In this document: one piece after another, positions 1 through 8,889 of the stretch
Layout: every line of letters starts with the position of its first letter
Numbering within the stretch: position 1 is the first letter of the stretch
DNA from: JALYUA01 sp039931865
GTDB taxonomy: Bacteria > Acidobacteriota > Thermoanaerobaculia > UBA5066 > Gp7-AA6
DNA length: 64,000 nucleotides
Direction of reading: 5' to 3'
Assembly: GCA_039931865.1 (NCBI GenBank)
Contig: JBDTRB010000001.1
Span: 65,153 to 129,152, forward strand
The notes under the pieces: model-generated
Told to the model about the DNA's origin: nothing
Seen by the model: only the letters and a program-made list of their open reading frames with translations
Database searches by the model: none
Translations under genes and position numbers: made by a program

Positions 1-58
1 AGGAAACGCGAGAAAGGCGATCATGCGCGTCCGGCGCGCGGGGCCGCGCTCCCGGCCG

Positions 59-769
59 TCAAGCCGGGAGGGAGACCAGCGAAGTGGAGCCGTCCTCCGC
101 GACTTCCATCCAGCGGTGCTCGTCGACGAACGCCGGCAGGATCTCGACCACTCCGTGGCCGGTATCCTCGACCCAGGATTTGTGAAAGTGGCCGAGGAGC
201 AGCGTGTCGACGCCCTGCGCGAACCGCCGTTCCGCGAACTGCCGGATCATCTCGACGGGAAGCCGCGTCTTATGCTTGAAGTTCGACCGGTACAAGCGCG
301 CTTCGGTCTTCCAGACGAGCCGATTTCCTGCCGCCTTCGGGATCAAGTGGAGCGACGCGCGGGCGAGCGGGTTCTTGGACAGCCCGCGCCAGAACCGGTA
401 CGGCAGGTCCGCTTCGTTCAAGAGGTCGCCATGGGTCAGCAGGAACCTGCGGCCGCCGGCTTCGAACGTCTCCTCGTCGCACACCTCCCGGAAGTGGTGT
501 TCGACGTAGGAGCGGCGCAGAAAGAAGTCGCGGTTGCCCTCGACGTAGGTGACGGGGACGTTCCGGGCGGCGAGCCGGTCGACGGTGTCGAGAAACCGCC
601 GGATCGCGACCGTCTCGAACTTTGGATGCGCGATGAAGAAGTGGAAGATGTCCCCCAGAAGCGAAACCGCCTTCGCCCCGCGGTCCGCCACGGTCGTCAG
701 GGCCTCCAGGAACGGGCCCTCGTCTCCGGGACGGCGTCCCACGTGGCAGTCGGCGAACACGGCGCGCAT
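59..769 (-). CDS. lpxH: UDP-2,3-diacylglucosamine diphosphatase (LpxH-type metallophosphoesterase)
   Basis: Hydrolyses UDP-2,3-diacylglucosamine to lipid X and UMP in lipid A synthesis at the inner face of the inner membrane. The calcineurin-like metal site is complete: ADCH near residue 6 (D7, H9), GDIFHF, GNRDFF, THGD and GHFH in the family order. About 236 residues, the usual LpxH length. An in-frame GTG at 829 would add 20 residues with no family counterpart. The ATG at 769 is preferred because a TATCTT -10 box (776-781) lies only 6 nt before it. The first metal motif reads ADCHVG rather than the usual SDLHL. Function is confident at family level; LpxH versus another close phosphoesterase is an inference. 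Confidence 0.85.
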   Translation of the reverse strand: MRAVFADCHVGRRPGDEGPFLEALTTVADRGAKAVSLLGDIFHFFIAHPKFETVAIRRFLDTVDRLAARNVPVTYVEGNRDFFLRRSYVEHHFREVCDEETFEAGGRRFLLTHGDLLNEADLPYRFWRGLSKNPLARASLHLIPKAAGNRLVWKTEARLYRSNFKHKTRLPVEMIRQFAERRFAQGVDTLLLGHFHKSWVEDTGHGVVEILPAFVDEHRWMEVAEDGSTSLVSLPA

Positions 770-775
770 GCGGGA

Positions 776-781
776 AAGATA
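776..781 (-). promoter_or_regulatory. -10 box TATCTT, lpxH
   Basis: TANNNT hexamer 6 nt upstream of the lpxH ATG at 769, with no Shine-Dalgarno. It implies a leaderless or nearly leaderless transcript and helps fix the start codon. Confidence 0.4.
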
Positions 782-894
782 GCCCAGGAGCCCGGATCTA
801 CCGGCCGGGGGCGTTTGGATGGAATTCACCCTTCCCGCGTCTGTTTCCCTTCTAGACTGAACAAACGGGTCGATCAGAACTCCGGAGGGGATTC

Positions 895-2985
895 ATGCGC
901 GCCCTTTCCACCATGCCGGCGGTCGTCCTGTTCCTGCTCGCGCAGCACGGGTTCGGCCTCTCCGCGGTCACGGTTACGGCCGCGGACGCCCCCGCCGCGA
1001 CTCCCCGGCTCCTCCAGCAGCTCGCCCGCACCTCCGAGCCCCTCCCCGTGATCGTCGGCCTGCGCGACGGAACACCGACCGGACGCGAGCTTCTCCTGCG
1101 GCCCGACCCCGCCGGAGAAAAGCGCCGGCAGATCCAGCGCATCGAGGCGCAGCAGACGCTCGCCGACCAGATGCCGGCGGCGCAGTTTGCTCCGCGCCAC
1201 TTCTACGAAAGCTTCTCGCTCATCTCGGGGACCGCGTCTCGCGAGGGAATCGTCGCGCTCTCCCGCCGGCCGGACGTCGCGTGGGTAACTTTCGACGGGA
1301 AGAAGCACGCGCTCCAGGCCTCGCCGCAGGATGCGCAGGTCCTGATCCGCAGCAACTCCGCAAACGCTCTCGGCTTCTCGGGTGCCGGCTCCTCGATCGC
1401 CGTGATCGACACGGGGGTCGATTACACGGTCAGCCAGCTCGGCGGCGGCAGCTTCCCGAACGCGAAGGTGATCGGCGGGACGGACTTTGCCGACGGCGAC
1501 TCGGATCCCGCGGACTGCGAGGGGCACGGGACGTCGGTCTCAGCGATCGCCGCGGGTTCCACCGGGGTCGCTCCCGGCGCGAAGATCGTCGCGATCAAGG
1601 TCTTCTCCTCCAAGGGTGCGTGCGCCGAGGCAAACGACTCGGACATCCTCGCCGGAATCAACTACGCGATCACGAACCAGGCAAGCTTCGGCATCATCGC
1701 CATCAACTTGAGCCTCGGCGGCGAGTACGACGACACACTGGACCACGGCTTCTGCGACTCGGACAACCCCGACTATGCCGCCGCGTTCGACAACGCGAAG
1801 GCTGCGGGCATCGTCGTCGCGGCTGCCTCCGGAAACGGAGCGCGTTCCAACCAGATCGCGCAGCCCGCGTGCGTCACCTCCGCGACCTCCGTCGGGGCGG
1901 TGTACTCGAGCGCTTTCTCCCGGGTTCGATGGTCCGATCCGGACGGATGCACCGACTCCCCGGTCTCGCCGGACCAGGTCGTCTGCTTTTCAGACTCCAA
2001 CACCAATCTGTCTATCCTCGCGCCCGGCGCGTTCTGGAACGTGGTCACGAAGGGCGGCGGCTTGGACGCGAACTTCGCCGGCACCTCCGCCTCGACTCCC
2101 GCGTTTGCGGGCGCGATTGCAGTGCTGCACCAGGCGCGGCCGGACCTGGGACCCGCCGGACTCGTCAGCCTTCTGAGGGCGACCGGGAAACCGGTCACGG
2201 ACACCCGCAACGGGATCGTCACCCCGCGGGTGGACGTTCTCGCCGCGGTCCAGCAGGCGGTGGCGAAAGTGTCGACCTATTCTGGGCCTGTCGTCTCGAT
2301 TCCCGACGGCACAGGGTCCGCGACGGCCACGGTCACGACGTCCGGCTTCACGGGCACGCTCGGTACTGTTCAGGCGTGGGTGGAGATCGACCACGCTGCC
2401 CCTCAACAGCTGCGCGTCACCCTGACGGGGCCGGACGGCACCGTCGTCCTCCTTTCCGACCAGACGGGAACGAGCCAGCACCCGATCAACGCGTTCTACG
2501 GCAAGACGGACGCCGCGGCACAATCGCTCGACCGCTTCAACGGAAAGCCGGGGAACGGCGTCTGGACGCTTCGCGTCGAAGACCTCGTCACCGGGACGAC
2601 AGGACGCATCCGCAACTTCGCGATTCAGCTCGTCAACGCGCTCGCTCCGTGCGCGCCCGGGCCCTCGACCCTCTGCCTGAACGCGAGCCGCTTCCAGGTG
2701 AACCTCGCCTGGCAGGTGCCCTCGCAGGGCACGAGCGGACAGGGCACCGCGGTTCCCCTGACCGCCGACACCGGATATTTCTGGTTCTTCAGCGCCAACA
2801 ACATCGAGCTCGTGTTGAAGGTCGTGGACGGGCGGGCCCTCAACGGAAAGTTCTGGGTGTTCTACGGCGCGCTGACGGACGTTCAGTACACGGTGACCGT
2901 CATCGACACGCTCACCGGCAACCAGAAGACGTACTTCAGCCCGCAGGGCACGCCGGTCAGCCAGGCCGACACGAACGCGTTCTAG
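895..2985 (+). CDS. Secreted subtilisin-like (S8) serine protease with P domain and C-terminal secretion-associated domain
   Basis: Extracellular endopeptidase of 696 residues. Signal peptide about 1-30, an I9-like prodomain to about 145, then the S8 catalytic domain with D172 (IDTGVD), H211 (GHGTS), oxyanion N314 (ASGNG) and S398 (GTSASTP). Residues about 465-585 form a proprotein-convertase P domain ending in a typical NGVWTLRVED strand. The last ~100 residues are a distinct beta domain (WFFSANNIELVLKVVDG, FWVFYGALTDVQY, ending TNAF) of a type I recall from the ends of exported Acidobacteriota proteins. The ATG follows a good Shine-Dalgarno (GGAGGGG); a TAGACT -10 at 853-858 lies upstream, so this transcript has a leader. 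Single-gene unit ending at a hairpin terminator. Confidence 0.93.
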   Translation: MRALSTMPAVVLFLLAQHGFGLSAVTVTAADAPAATPRLLQQLARTSEPLPVIVGLRDGTPTGRELLLRPDPAGEKRRQIQRIEAQQTLADQMPAAQFAPRHFYESFSLISGTASREGIVALSRRPDVAWVTFDGKKHALQASPQDAQVLIRSNSANALGFSGAGSSIAVIDTGVDYTVSQLGGGSFPNAKVIGGTDFADGDSDPADCEGHGTSVSAIAAGSTGVAPGAKIVAIKVFSSKGACAEANDSDILAGINYAITNQASFGIIAINLSLGGEYDDTLDHGFCDSDNPDYAAAFDNAKAAGIVVAAASGNGARSNQIAQPACVTSATSVGAVYSSAFSRVRWSDPDGCTDSPVSPDQVVCFSDSNTNLSILAPGAFWNVVTKGGGLDANFAGTSASTPAFAGAIAVLHQARPDLGPAGLVSLLRATGKPVTDTRNGIVTPRVDVLAAVQQAVAKVSTYSGPVVSIPDGTGSATATVTTSGFTGTLGTVQAWVEIDHAAPQQLRVTLTGPDGTVVLLSDQTGTSQHPINAFYGKTDAAAQSLDRFNGKPGNGVWTLRVEDLVTGTTGRIRNFAIQLVNALAPCAPGPSTLCLNASRFQVNLAWQVPSQGTSGQGTAVPLTADTGYFWFFSANNIELVLKVVDGRALNGKFWVFYGALTDVQYTVTVIDTLTGNQKTYFSPQGTPVSQADTNAF

Positions 2986-3000
2986 CCGGACCAAGCGTCA

Positions 3001-3014
3001 GGGGTCAGGGGTCA
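3001..3014 (+). repeat. GGGGTCA heptamer array (2 units)
   Basis: Two exact GGGGTCA units, preceded by a partial GTCA at 2997-3000, just after the protease stop codon. The same heptamer recurs at 40304-40324 and, degenerate, at 55704-55752. Confidence 0.6.
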
Positions 3015-3028
3015 GGCGGACCTGGGCC

Positions 3029-3056
3029 GGCCCGTCGTTCGTCGGGCCTTTCGCCT
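3029..3056 (+). terminator. Rho-independent terminator after the protease gene
   Basis: Inverted repeat GGCCCG (3029-3034) and CGGGCC (3043-3048) around an 8-nt loop, followed by TTTCGCCTTT. It sits 44 nt after the protease stop and before the promoter of the next gene. Confidence 0.6.
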
Positions 3057-3075
3057 TTATCGGCGATTCCTTGGA

Positions 3076-3081
3076 TAAAAT
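3076..3081 (+). promoter_or_regulatory. -10 box TAAAAT, pentaheme cytochrome gene
   Basis: TAAAAT 6 nt before the GTG at 3088, with no Shine-Dalgarno. Leaderless arrangement. Confidence 0.45.
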
Positions 3082-3087
3082 CCGCCC

Positions 3088-5832
3088 GTGATATCCCAGG
3101 GAAGTCCCGTTCCAAAGCCCTCGGGCGTTCTGCGTCCCTGGCAGAGGCGGCTCTATCGCCTCCTCCTGATTCCCCTCGGGCTGATCGCCGCCAACGCGAT
3201 CTACCTCTTCGCGTTCACCCGCGACACGTCGTTTTTCTACGCGATGCTGCTTCTCCATCTGGCGCTCGGAGTGCTCGTGGCCATTCCGTTTTTCGTCTTT
3301 GCGGTGACGCATGCGCGCCGCATGATCCGGATGTGGAACAAACGCGCGAAGTACGCGGGGCTCTCGATCTTCGCGCTCGCCACGATTTGCGTGGCATCGG
3401 GGACGTTCATGACGTTCAACGGAGCCACGCTCGCCAACCGGCCGGTCTGGCTCGCGCACATCCTGTCGGTGCCGCTCGCGCTGATCGCGTTCATCTTCCA
3501 TCGGCGCGCCGCGGTCCACAAGCTGCAGTTTGCGAGGCTCTTCGCGTGGGGCGGCGCCGTGGCCGCATTTCTCGGCGCCATGGCGGTCGTGGCACATCTC
3601 GAGAAACCTCCGAAGCGCATCGTCAATCGCGACGGAGACACGGTCTTTTTCCCCGCGTCCTCCGAGACGTTCGATCAGGGGCTGCTCGACGGGAAAAAGC
3701 TTGCCGCGAACGACTATTGCCAGTCCTGCCACCCGGATTCGTTTCATCAGTGGGAGCGCTCGGCGCACCGGTTCTCGTCGTTCAACAATCCGTTCTATCG
3801 GAAGAGCGTCGAGCTCATGGCCGACCGCGTGGGACGCGAGCGCACGAAGTGGTGCTCGGGGTGCCACGACCCCGTCGTGCTCTTCACGGGCCAGATGGGC
3901 GCAGCGACGCAGGCGAAGTTCTCCTACGACTCGTGGGAGGGACAGCAGGGGCTGACCTGCATGTCCTGCCACTCCATCACCGAGGTCAAAGACATCCGTG
4001 GGAACGGCTCGTACGTGATCGAAGAGTCAAAGCAGTATCCGTTCGCGTTCTCGAAGAACGGGACTCTGAAGGCCGTAAACCGCTTGCTGATCCGGATGGA
4101 GCCGTCGCTCCACCGGAAGACGTTCTTAAAGCCCGTGATGCGGACGCCGGAATTCTGCGCGGCGTGTCACAAGGTCGCGCTCATCCCGGCGCTGAATTCC
4201 TACCGCTGGATGCGCGGGCAGAACCACTACGACACCTGGTACGACTCGGGAGTCTCGGGGCGGGCGGTCCGGTCCTTCTACGACCCGCCGGCGCCGAAGG
4301 CCTGCCGCGATTGCCACCTGCCGCCGTATCGGTCCGACGAGTTCGGAAATCGGAAGGGCGAGCTCCACGACCATCTGTTTCCGGCGGCGAACACCGCGCT
4401 TCCGTTCATACGCGGCGACCGGGAAACGGAGAAGCGAACCCGCGATTTTCTGCAGAACAAAGTGCTGACAATCGATCTCTTCGCGATCCGCCGCGGGGAC
4501 CAGAGGCTCGTGCTCGGCGCCGACCCCGTCCGCGTGCAGCCCGGCGAGACGCTGGAGCTCGAGGCGGTCGTCCGCACCCGCGGCGTCGGGCATCCGTACA
4601 CGAACGGAACCGCGGATTCGAACGAGACGTGGGTTTCTCTCGACGGACAGTCGGCGGGCACATCCTTCTTCCGAAGCGGAGTTCTCGACGCCTCCGGGCG
4701 GCTCGATCCGGCGGCGGACCGCCTCTCCCAGATCGTGATCGACCACGAAGGCGGCCACATGGACCGCCGGCAGCCCGAGGACATCCACGTCAGCCTCTAC
4801 AACAACGGGATCGGGCCGGGGGCCGCGCGCGTCGTGCATTACCGGATCCGGGTGCCCGACGACGCGAAGGGATCCATCGAGCTCACGGCGGCCGCGCAGT
4901 ACCGGAAGTTCAGCCGCGACTACACGACGTTCTCGCTAGGCGCGGCGCAACCCTCGCTGCCGGTCACGACTCTCGCGAGCGACACCGTGCGCCTCCCGGT
5001 CGGTGCGGCGGACCCTTCGGCGACGTCCGCCGCCGCACCGAAACGCGGCAATCCGGACAGGCTCTGGCAGCGCTGGAACGACTACGGCATCGGACTCTTC
5101 CTTCAGGGCGACTACCGGGGAGCCGCGCAGGCCTGGACGCGCGTCGCGGAGCTCGCTTCCGACAAGCCCGACGGTCCGCTGAATCGCGCGCGCGCCGAGA
5201 TCGCGGAAGGCAGGCTCGCGGACGCCCGCGCATCGCTCGAGCTTGCCGAGCAGCGGCGGCCCGGCTGGCCCAAGACGGCGTTCTTCCGCGCGACGGTCGA
5301 GAAGGACGAGGGCCGTCTGCCCGAGGCCGAGAAGGACCTTCGTCTGGTCCTGGCGAAGTTTCCGCTCGACCGCGTCGCCTGGAACAATCTCGGGTCCGTC
5401 CTCTGGCTGGCCGGACGGTACCCGGACGCCGCCGCTGCTTATGGCAAGACGCTCGAGATCGACTCCGAAGACGTCAACGCCCACTACAACCTGATGCGCG
5501 TGTATCGGGCCCAGGGCGACCGTGCGCGTGCCGCATTCCACGAGCGCGAGTACCGGAAGTTCAAGGAAGACGAGACAGGCCGCGCGGTCGCCGCCGCTTT
5601 CCGCCGCGCGAACCCGTGGGCGAACCGGGAGTCGCTGCCAATCCACATGCACGAGGAGGCGGAGCCGCCGCCGGCGACCGCGCCGGCCTGGGTCGCCGGG
5701 ATGGGAAAGAAGGGCTATCAGACCGACGGCGGCTACCTGACGCGAGCGCATCCGCCGATCCTTCGCGACGCGCCGGACCGGAACGCGCGCGGCAGCGTGG
5801 CAGTCCCGCCGTCGCGGCGGTCCGCGCCTTGA
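3088..5832 (+). CDS. Membrane-anchored pentaheme c-type cytochrome with TPR repeats
   Basis: 914 residues. Four or five transmembrane helices lie within 22-168, giving a membrane module that resembles a cytochrome b-type anchor. Five CXXCH haem c sites follow: 211-215, 256-260, 291-295, 357-361 and 406-410. A beta-rich part (about 460-640) follows, then TPR-like repeats at about 690-830. The haem spacing recalls cytochrome c554/NrfA-like multihaem proteins, but no substrate-site residue can be assigned. It probably carries electrons in the periplasm; the donor and acceptor are unknown. Start is GTG, 6 nt after a TAAAAT box. Followed 200 bp later by a CRTAC1-type lipoprotein on the same strand. 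Confidence 0.85.
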   Translation: MISQGSPVPKPSGVLRPWQRRLYRLLLIPLGLIAANAIYLFAFTRDTSFFYAMLLLHLALGVLVAIPFFVFAVTHARRMIRMWNKRAKYAGLSIFALATICVASGTFMTFNGATLANRPVWLAHILSVPLALIAFIFHRRAAVHKLQFARLFAWGGAVAAFLGAMAVVAHLEKPPKRIVNRDGDTVFFPASSETFDQGLLDGKKLAANDYCQSCHPDSFHQWERSAHRFSSFNNPFYRKSVELMADRVGRERTKWCSGCHDPVVLFTGQMGAATQAKFSYDSWEGQQGLTCMSCHSITEVKDIRGNGSYVIEESKQYPFAFSKNGTLKAVNRLLIRMEPSLHRKTFLKPVMRTPEFCAACHKVALIPALNSYRWMRGQNHYDTWYDSGVSGRAVRSFYDPPAPKACRDCHLPPYRSDEFGNRKGELHDHLFPAANTALPFIRGDRETEKRTRDFLQNKVLTIDLFAIRRGDQRLVLGADPVRVQPGETLELEAVVRTRGVGHPYTNGTADSNETWVSLDGQSAGTSFFRSGVLDASGRLDPAADRLSQIVIDHEGGHMDRRQPEDIHVSLYNNGIGPGAARVVHYRIRVPDDAKGSIELTAAAQYRKFSRDYTTFSLGAAQPSLPVTTLASDTVRLPVGAADPSATSAAAPKRGNPDRLWQRWNDYGIGLFLQGDYRGAAQAWTRVAELASDKPDGPLNRARAEIAEGRLADARASLELAEQRRPGWPKTAFFRATVEKDEGRLPEAEKDLRLVLAKFPLDRVAWNNLGSVLWLAGRYPDAAAAYGKTLEIDSEDVNAHYNLMRVYRAQGDRARAAFHEREYRKFKEDETGRAVAAAFRRANPWANRESLPIHMHEEAEPPPATAPAWVAGMGKKGYQTDGGYLTRAHPPILRDAPDRNARGSVAVPPSRRSAP

Positions 5833-5833
5833 G

Positions 5834-5886
5834 CGGGAGCCGAGCGACCAGCGGGAGCGAGACGGCCGCGGTACTCCGCGGTCAAC
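5834..5886 (+). repeat. Dispersed ~50-bp intergenic element, copy A
   Basis: Core blocks GGGAGCCGAGCGACCA, then GAGCGAGACGGCCGCGGTAC, then CCGCGGTCAAC. It contains the inverted repeat CCGCGG-TACT-CCGCGG. Nearly identical to copy E (49579-49631, opposite strand) and copy D (40337-40388). Not coding; no transposase nearby. Confidence 0.8.
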
Positions 5887-5893
5887 TTATATC

Positions 5894-5935
5894 GGGAATC
5901 GGGAATCGGGAATCGGGAATCGGGAATCGGGAATC
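5894..5935 (+). repeat. GGGAATC tandem heptamer array (6 units)
   Basis: Six perfect consecutive GGGAATC units directly after dispersed element copy A. The same heptamer recurs at 30334-30393 and, inverted as GATTCCC, at 49632-49652 and 63464-63542. Confidence 0.95.
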
Positions 5936-6031
5936 GCCAAAAAAAGGGCCCGAGCCGTCGATATCCGTTCTTTTTCCGGTTTCGCGATTTGAATTCCTGC
6001 GCTGACGGGTGAGACCTTCACCGGACACTCC

Positions 6032-7783
6032 TTGAAACGACGGCGTCTCTCTGTTTTCCTGTTCGCCGTGGCCGCTCTGGCCGGCGGATCGGCCGGCTGC
6101 CGCCGAACGGAGAAGGCCGTCGTCCCCGCCGCGGCCCCGAAGCCGGTCGCAACGCCGGCTCCCGTTCTGCGGTTCGACGAGCGGGCGCGGGCGATGGGGA
6201 TCGACTTCGTGCATGTCAACGGGGCCCGCGGGCAGAAATGGATGCCGGAGACGATGGGGGGCGGCGTCGCCGTTCTCGATTACGACGGCGACGGCAAACC
6301 CGATCTCCTGTTCGTCTCCGGCGCGTGGTGGCCCGGCGACGCGCAGGCGTCCGCGCAGAAGAGCTCTCTCGCGCTCTTTCACAACGAAGGAAAGGGCTCG
6401 GATGGTCTCCCCCGCTTCCGCAACGCGACGAAAGAGGCGGGTCTTCAGAGGACTTTCCAGGGAATGGGGGCCGCGGTCGGCGATTACGACAACGACGGCC
6501 GTCCCGACGTGTACGTCACCGCGGTCGGCGGAAACTTTCTCTTTCACAACACGGGCGGTCGCTTCGAAGAGGTGTCGGTGAAGGCGGGAGTCCGGGATTC
6601 CGGGTGGGGAACGTCCGCGGTGTGGCTCGATTACGACGGGGACGGGTGGCTCGACCTCTTCGTCTGCCGCTACGTCGACTGGACGCCGAAGGCAGACCTC
6701 TTCTGCACCCTCGATGGAAAGGCGAAGTCGTACTGCACACCCGAGCGGTACCTCGGTACCTCGTCGCACCTGTACCGCAATCTCGGCAACGGGCGGTTCG
6801 AGGACGTGACGCGCCGGGCCGGCATGTGGAACGAAAATCAGAAGGCCCTCGGCGCGGCGGCCTGGGACGTCAACGACGACGGGAAACCGGACCTTTTCGT
6901 GTCCAACGACACGGCCCCGAACAACCTCTACCGCAACCGCGGAGACGGGACGTTCGAAGACGTCGCGGTCGAGGCAGGAGTCGCGGTGGACGAGGCGGGA
7001 CGCTCGCGCGGCTCGATGGGCGCGGCCTGGGGCGACACCCGCAACGGAAAAGGCGCGACGCTCGCGGTCGGCAACTTCTCGAACGAGCTGAAGTCCCTGT
7101 ACTGGACCGAGACGGGCGACGTCTTTCTGGACGAATCGCCGCGGAGCGGCGTGGGGCCCTCTTCCCTCCTGTCGCTGACGTTCGGCGTGTTCTTCTTCGA
7201 CGCCGACCTCGACGGACGGCTCGACCTCTTCCTGGCCAACGGCCACGTCGAGCCGGCCGTGCAGCAGGTCCAGAAGAACGTGACGTACCGGCAGCCGCCC
7301 GTCCTCTACCGCAATCTCGGGGATAACCGTTTCGCGACGGTGACCGGGGGCGACCTCGCGGCGCCGATCGTCGGGCGGGGCGCCGTGTCCGTGGATCTCG
7401 ACGGCGACGGCGATCTGGACATCGTAGTGGTCGAAAACGGAGGGCCTGCGCGCGTCTATCTGAACGCGCTCGACCAGCCTGCGCGGAGCGTGCGGGTGCG
7501 GCTCGTGGGGTCGGGAAAGTCCAACCGCGACGCGGTCGGCGCCCGCGTCACCGCCCACATCGGATCGAGCGTTCTGACCTCTCAGGTCAGCGGCGGCGAG
7601 TCGTACCTGTCGGCGCCCGAGAAGACACTGACCTTCGGTCTTGGCGCTGCGCCTCGGATCGACTCTCTCGACATCCGGTGGCCGGACGGCACGACCGAGA
7701 CTCACCGCGACATTCCCGGCGGAACGCGCCTCACCATCGAGGAGCGCCCTCCGCCCGCGGAAGTCCCGTCTCCCCGTGGGTGA
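6032..7783 (+). CDS. CRTAC1-family lipoprotein (FG-GAP/VCBS repeats plus ASPIC/UnbV domain)
   Basis: 583 residues. Lipoprotein signal with lipobox GSAG/C23, so it is probably anchored on the periplasmic or outer surface. Multiple FG-GAP/VCBS blades carry calcium-binding motifs of the DYDGDGKPDLLF type (DYDNDGRPD, DVNDDGKPD, DLDGDGDLD). They should form a beta-propeller across residues about 45-480. A C-terminal ASPIC/UnbV domain (about 500-570) ends RIDSLDIRWPDG. The family is common in Acidobacteriota and Planctomycetes, but no reaction is established. TTG is used as start because it puts the basic signal sequence MKRRR first. It is placed after the pentaheme cytochrome and may work with it. 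Confidence 0.88.
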   Translation: MKRRRLSVFLFAVAALAGGSAGCRRTEKAVVPAAAPKPVATPAPVLRFDERARAMGIDFVHVNGARGQKWMPETMGGGVAVLDYDGDGKPDLLFVSGAWWPGDAQASAQKSSLALFHNEGKGSDGLPRFRNATKEAGLQRTFQGMGAAVGDYDNDGRPDVYVTAVGGNFLFHNTGGRFEEVSVKAGVRDSGWGTSAVWLDYDGDGWLDLFVCRYVDWTPKADLFCTLDGKAKSYCTPERYLGTSSHLYRNLGNGRFEDVTRRAGMWNENQKALGAAAWDVNDDGKPDLFVSNDTAPNNLYRNRGDGTFEDVAVEAGVAVDEAGRSRGSMGAAWGDTRNGKGATLAVGNFSNELKSLYWTETGDVFLDESPRSGVGPSSLLSLTFGVFFFDADLDGRLDLFLANGHVEPAVQQVQKNVTYRQPPVLYRNLGDNRFATVTGGDLAAPIVGRGAVSVDLDGDGDLDIVVVENGGPARVYLNALDQPARSVRVRLVGSGKSNRDAVGARVTAHIGSSVLTSQVSGGESYLSAPEKTLTFGLGAAPRIDSLDIRWPDGTTETHRDIPGGTRLTIEERPPPAEVPSPRG

Positions 7784-7806
7784 GTTGAGTCGCGTCTGCC
7801 AACGCG

Positions 7807-8889
7807 TCAGCGGGGCACCAGGTGGATCGACGGCGCCTTCATGAGAGCGAACAGGGTCTCACCCGGCCGGAGGTCGAGCTCGGCGCACGCCGAACGCGTC
7901 ACGAGAGCCGCCAGCGGGAACCCGGCGTCGAGAAGCACCCGCACGGTCGCTCCAGCGGGCTCGAGGGCCAGGACGCGCGCGGGAAGGCGGTTTCGCACGC
8001 TGCTCGGCCCTCCCGGCCCCCGTTCCAGCGCGACCTCCTCGGCACGGACGCACGCATAGACGTCACCGCTGATCCCTCGCGGCGCGACCGCGGTCACCGA
8101 AACCGTTCCGATCGCGACCGAGGCAAGACCGTTCTCGACGGCGGTGACGTGTGCCGGACGGACGGTCTCGATACCGACGATCTCCGCGGTTCGAAGACCG
8201 GAAGGCCGGTTGAAAACCTCTTCCACGCTGCCCACCTGGAGAATCCTGCCCAGATCCACCACGGCGACGCGGTCCGCCAGAGAGATCGCGTCCAGCCGTT
8301 CATGAGTCACGAAGACGACGGGCGCACCGGAGTCGGAGAGCAGACGCCGCAGCTCGGGTCGAAGGCGCTCCCGAAGCGGCGCGTCGAGCGCGGACAGCGG
8401 CTCGTCTAAGAGCAGCAATCGGGAGCGCACCACCAGCGCGCGCGCCAGCGCGACCCGCTGCTGCTCGCCACCGGAGATCCGGGCGGGATGGCGGCGCGCG
8501 AGCGGCGTGAGGTCCAACCGTACGAGCATTTCCCGGACTCGGGCGCGCCGCTCGGACGCCGCGACCCTCCGCAGTCCGTAGCCGACGTTGCCTTCGACCG
8601 TGAAGTGCGGAAAGAGCGAATACTCCTGCGGCAGATACCCGATCCGGCGGCGGGCGGGCGGCTCATCCACCCTGCGGGCCGAGTCGAACCACGTCGTCCC
8701 GTCAAACGAGATCCGTCCGGAGTCCGGCTTCTCCAGGCCCGCGAGACACCGGAGGATCGTCGTCTTCCCGGATCCCGAAGGTCCGAACAGCACCGTCACG
8801 GAGAATCCGTCGGCGGGCAGAGACAGCTCGACGGAAATCCCAGCGCCGGAGGGGAGTTTTCTCTCGAAAGAGGCCGTCAGATCGCTCAT
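7807..8889 (-). CDS. modC: Molybdate ABC transporter ATP-binding protein
   Basis: 360 residues. ATPase powering molybdate (or tungstate) import through ModB. Walker A GPSGSGKTT (about 36-44), signature ISGGEQQRVALARAL, Walker B LLLLDEPLSALD and H-loop VFVTHE are all intact. A C-terminal TOBE/Mop-like oxyanion-binding domain covers about 290-355. The ATG at 8889 overlaps the modB stop by 4 bp (ATGA), so the two are translationally coupled. Last gene of the mod unit; it converges on the CRTAC1 gene with only 23 bp between them. Specificity for Mo versus W cannot be decided from the sequence. Confidence 0.93.
   Translation of the reverse strand: MSDLTASFERKLPSGAGISVELSLPADGFSVTVLFGPSGSGKTTILRCLAGLEKPDSGRISFDGTTWFDSARRVDEPPARRRIGYLPQEYSLFPHFTVEGNVGYGLRRVAASERRARVREMLVRLDLTPLARRHPARISGGEQQRVALARALVVRSRLLLLDEPLSALDAPLRERLRPELRRLLSDSGAPVVFVTHERLDAISLADRVAVVDLGRILQVGSVEEVFNRPSGLRTAEIVGIETVRPAHVTAVENGLASVAIGTVSVTAVAPRGISGDVYACVRAEEVALERGPGGPSSVRNRLPARVLALEPAGATVRVLLDAGFPLAALVTRSACAELDLRPGETLFALMKAPSIHLVPR

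Noticed and set aside
1..24. Possible minus-strand gene start at 24 (ATG ATC GCC TTT CTC) downstream of lpxH.
   Set aside because: Only eight codons are visible before the window edge; no family can be recognised and chance cannot be excluded.
5894..5935. The GGGAATC array considered as a CRISPR array or telomere-like sequence.
   Set aside because: Units are 7 bp with no spacers, there are no cas genes, and arrays are scattered through internal intergenic gaps.
1281..6005. Very long open frames opposite or across real genes, for example the 1574-codon frame at 1281-6005 and the ~1030-codon frame covering 12215-15313.
   Set aside because: They are high-GC shadow frames: Arg/Pro/Gly-rich with no domain logic, and they overlap genes with clear motifs in other frames. 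Only the 12215-13924 part of the second is real.
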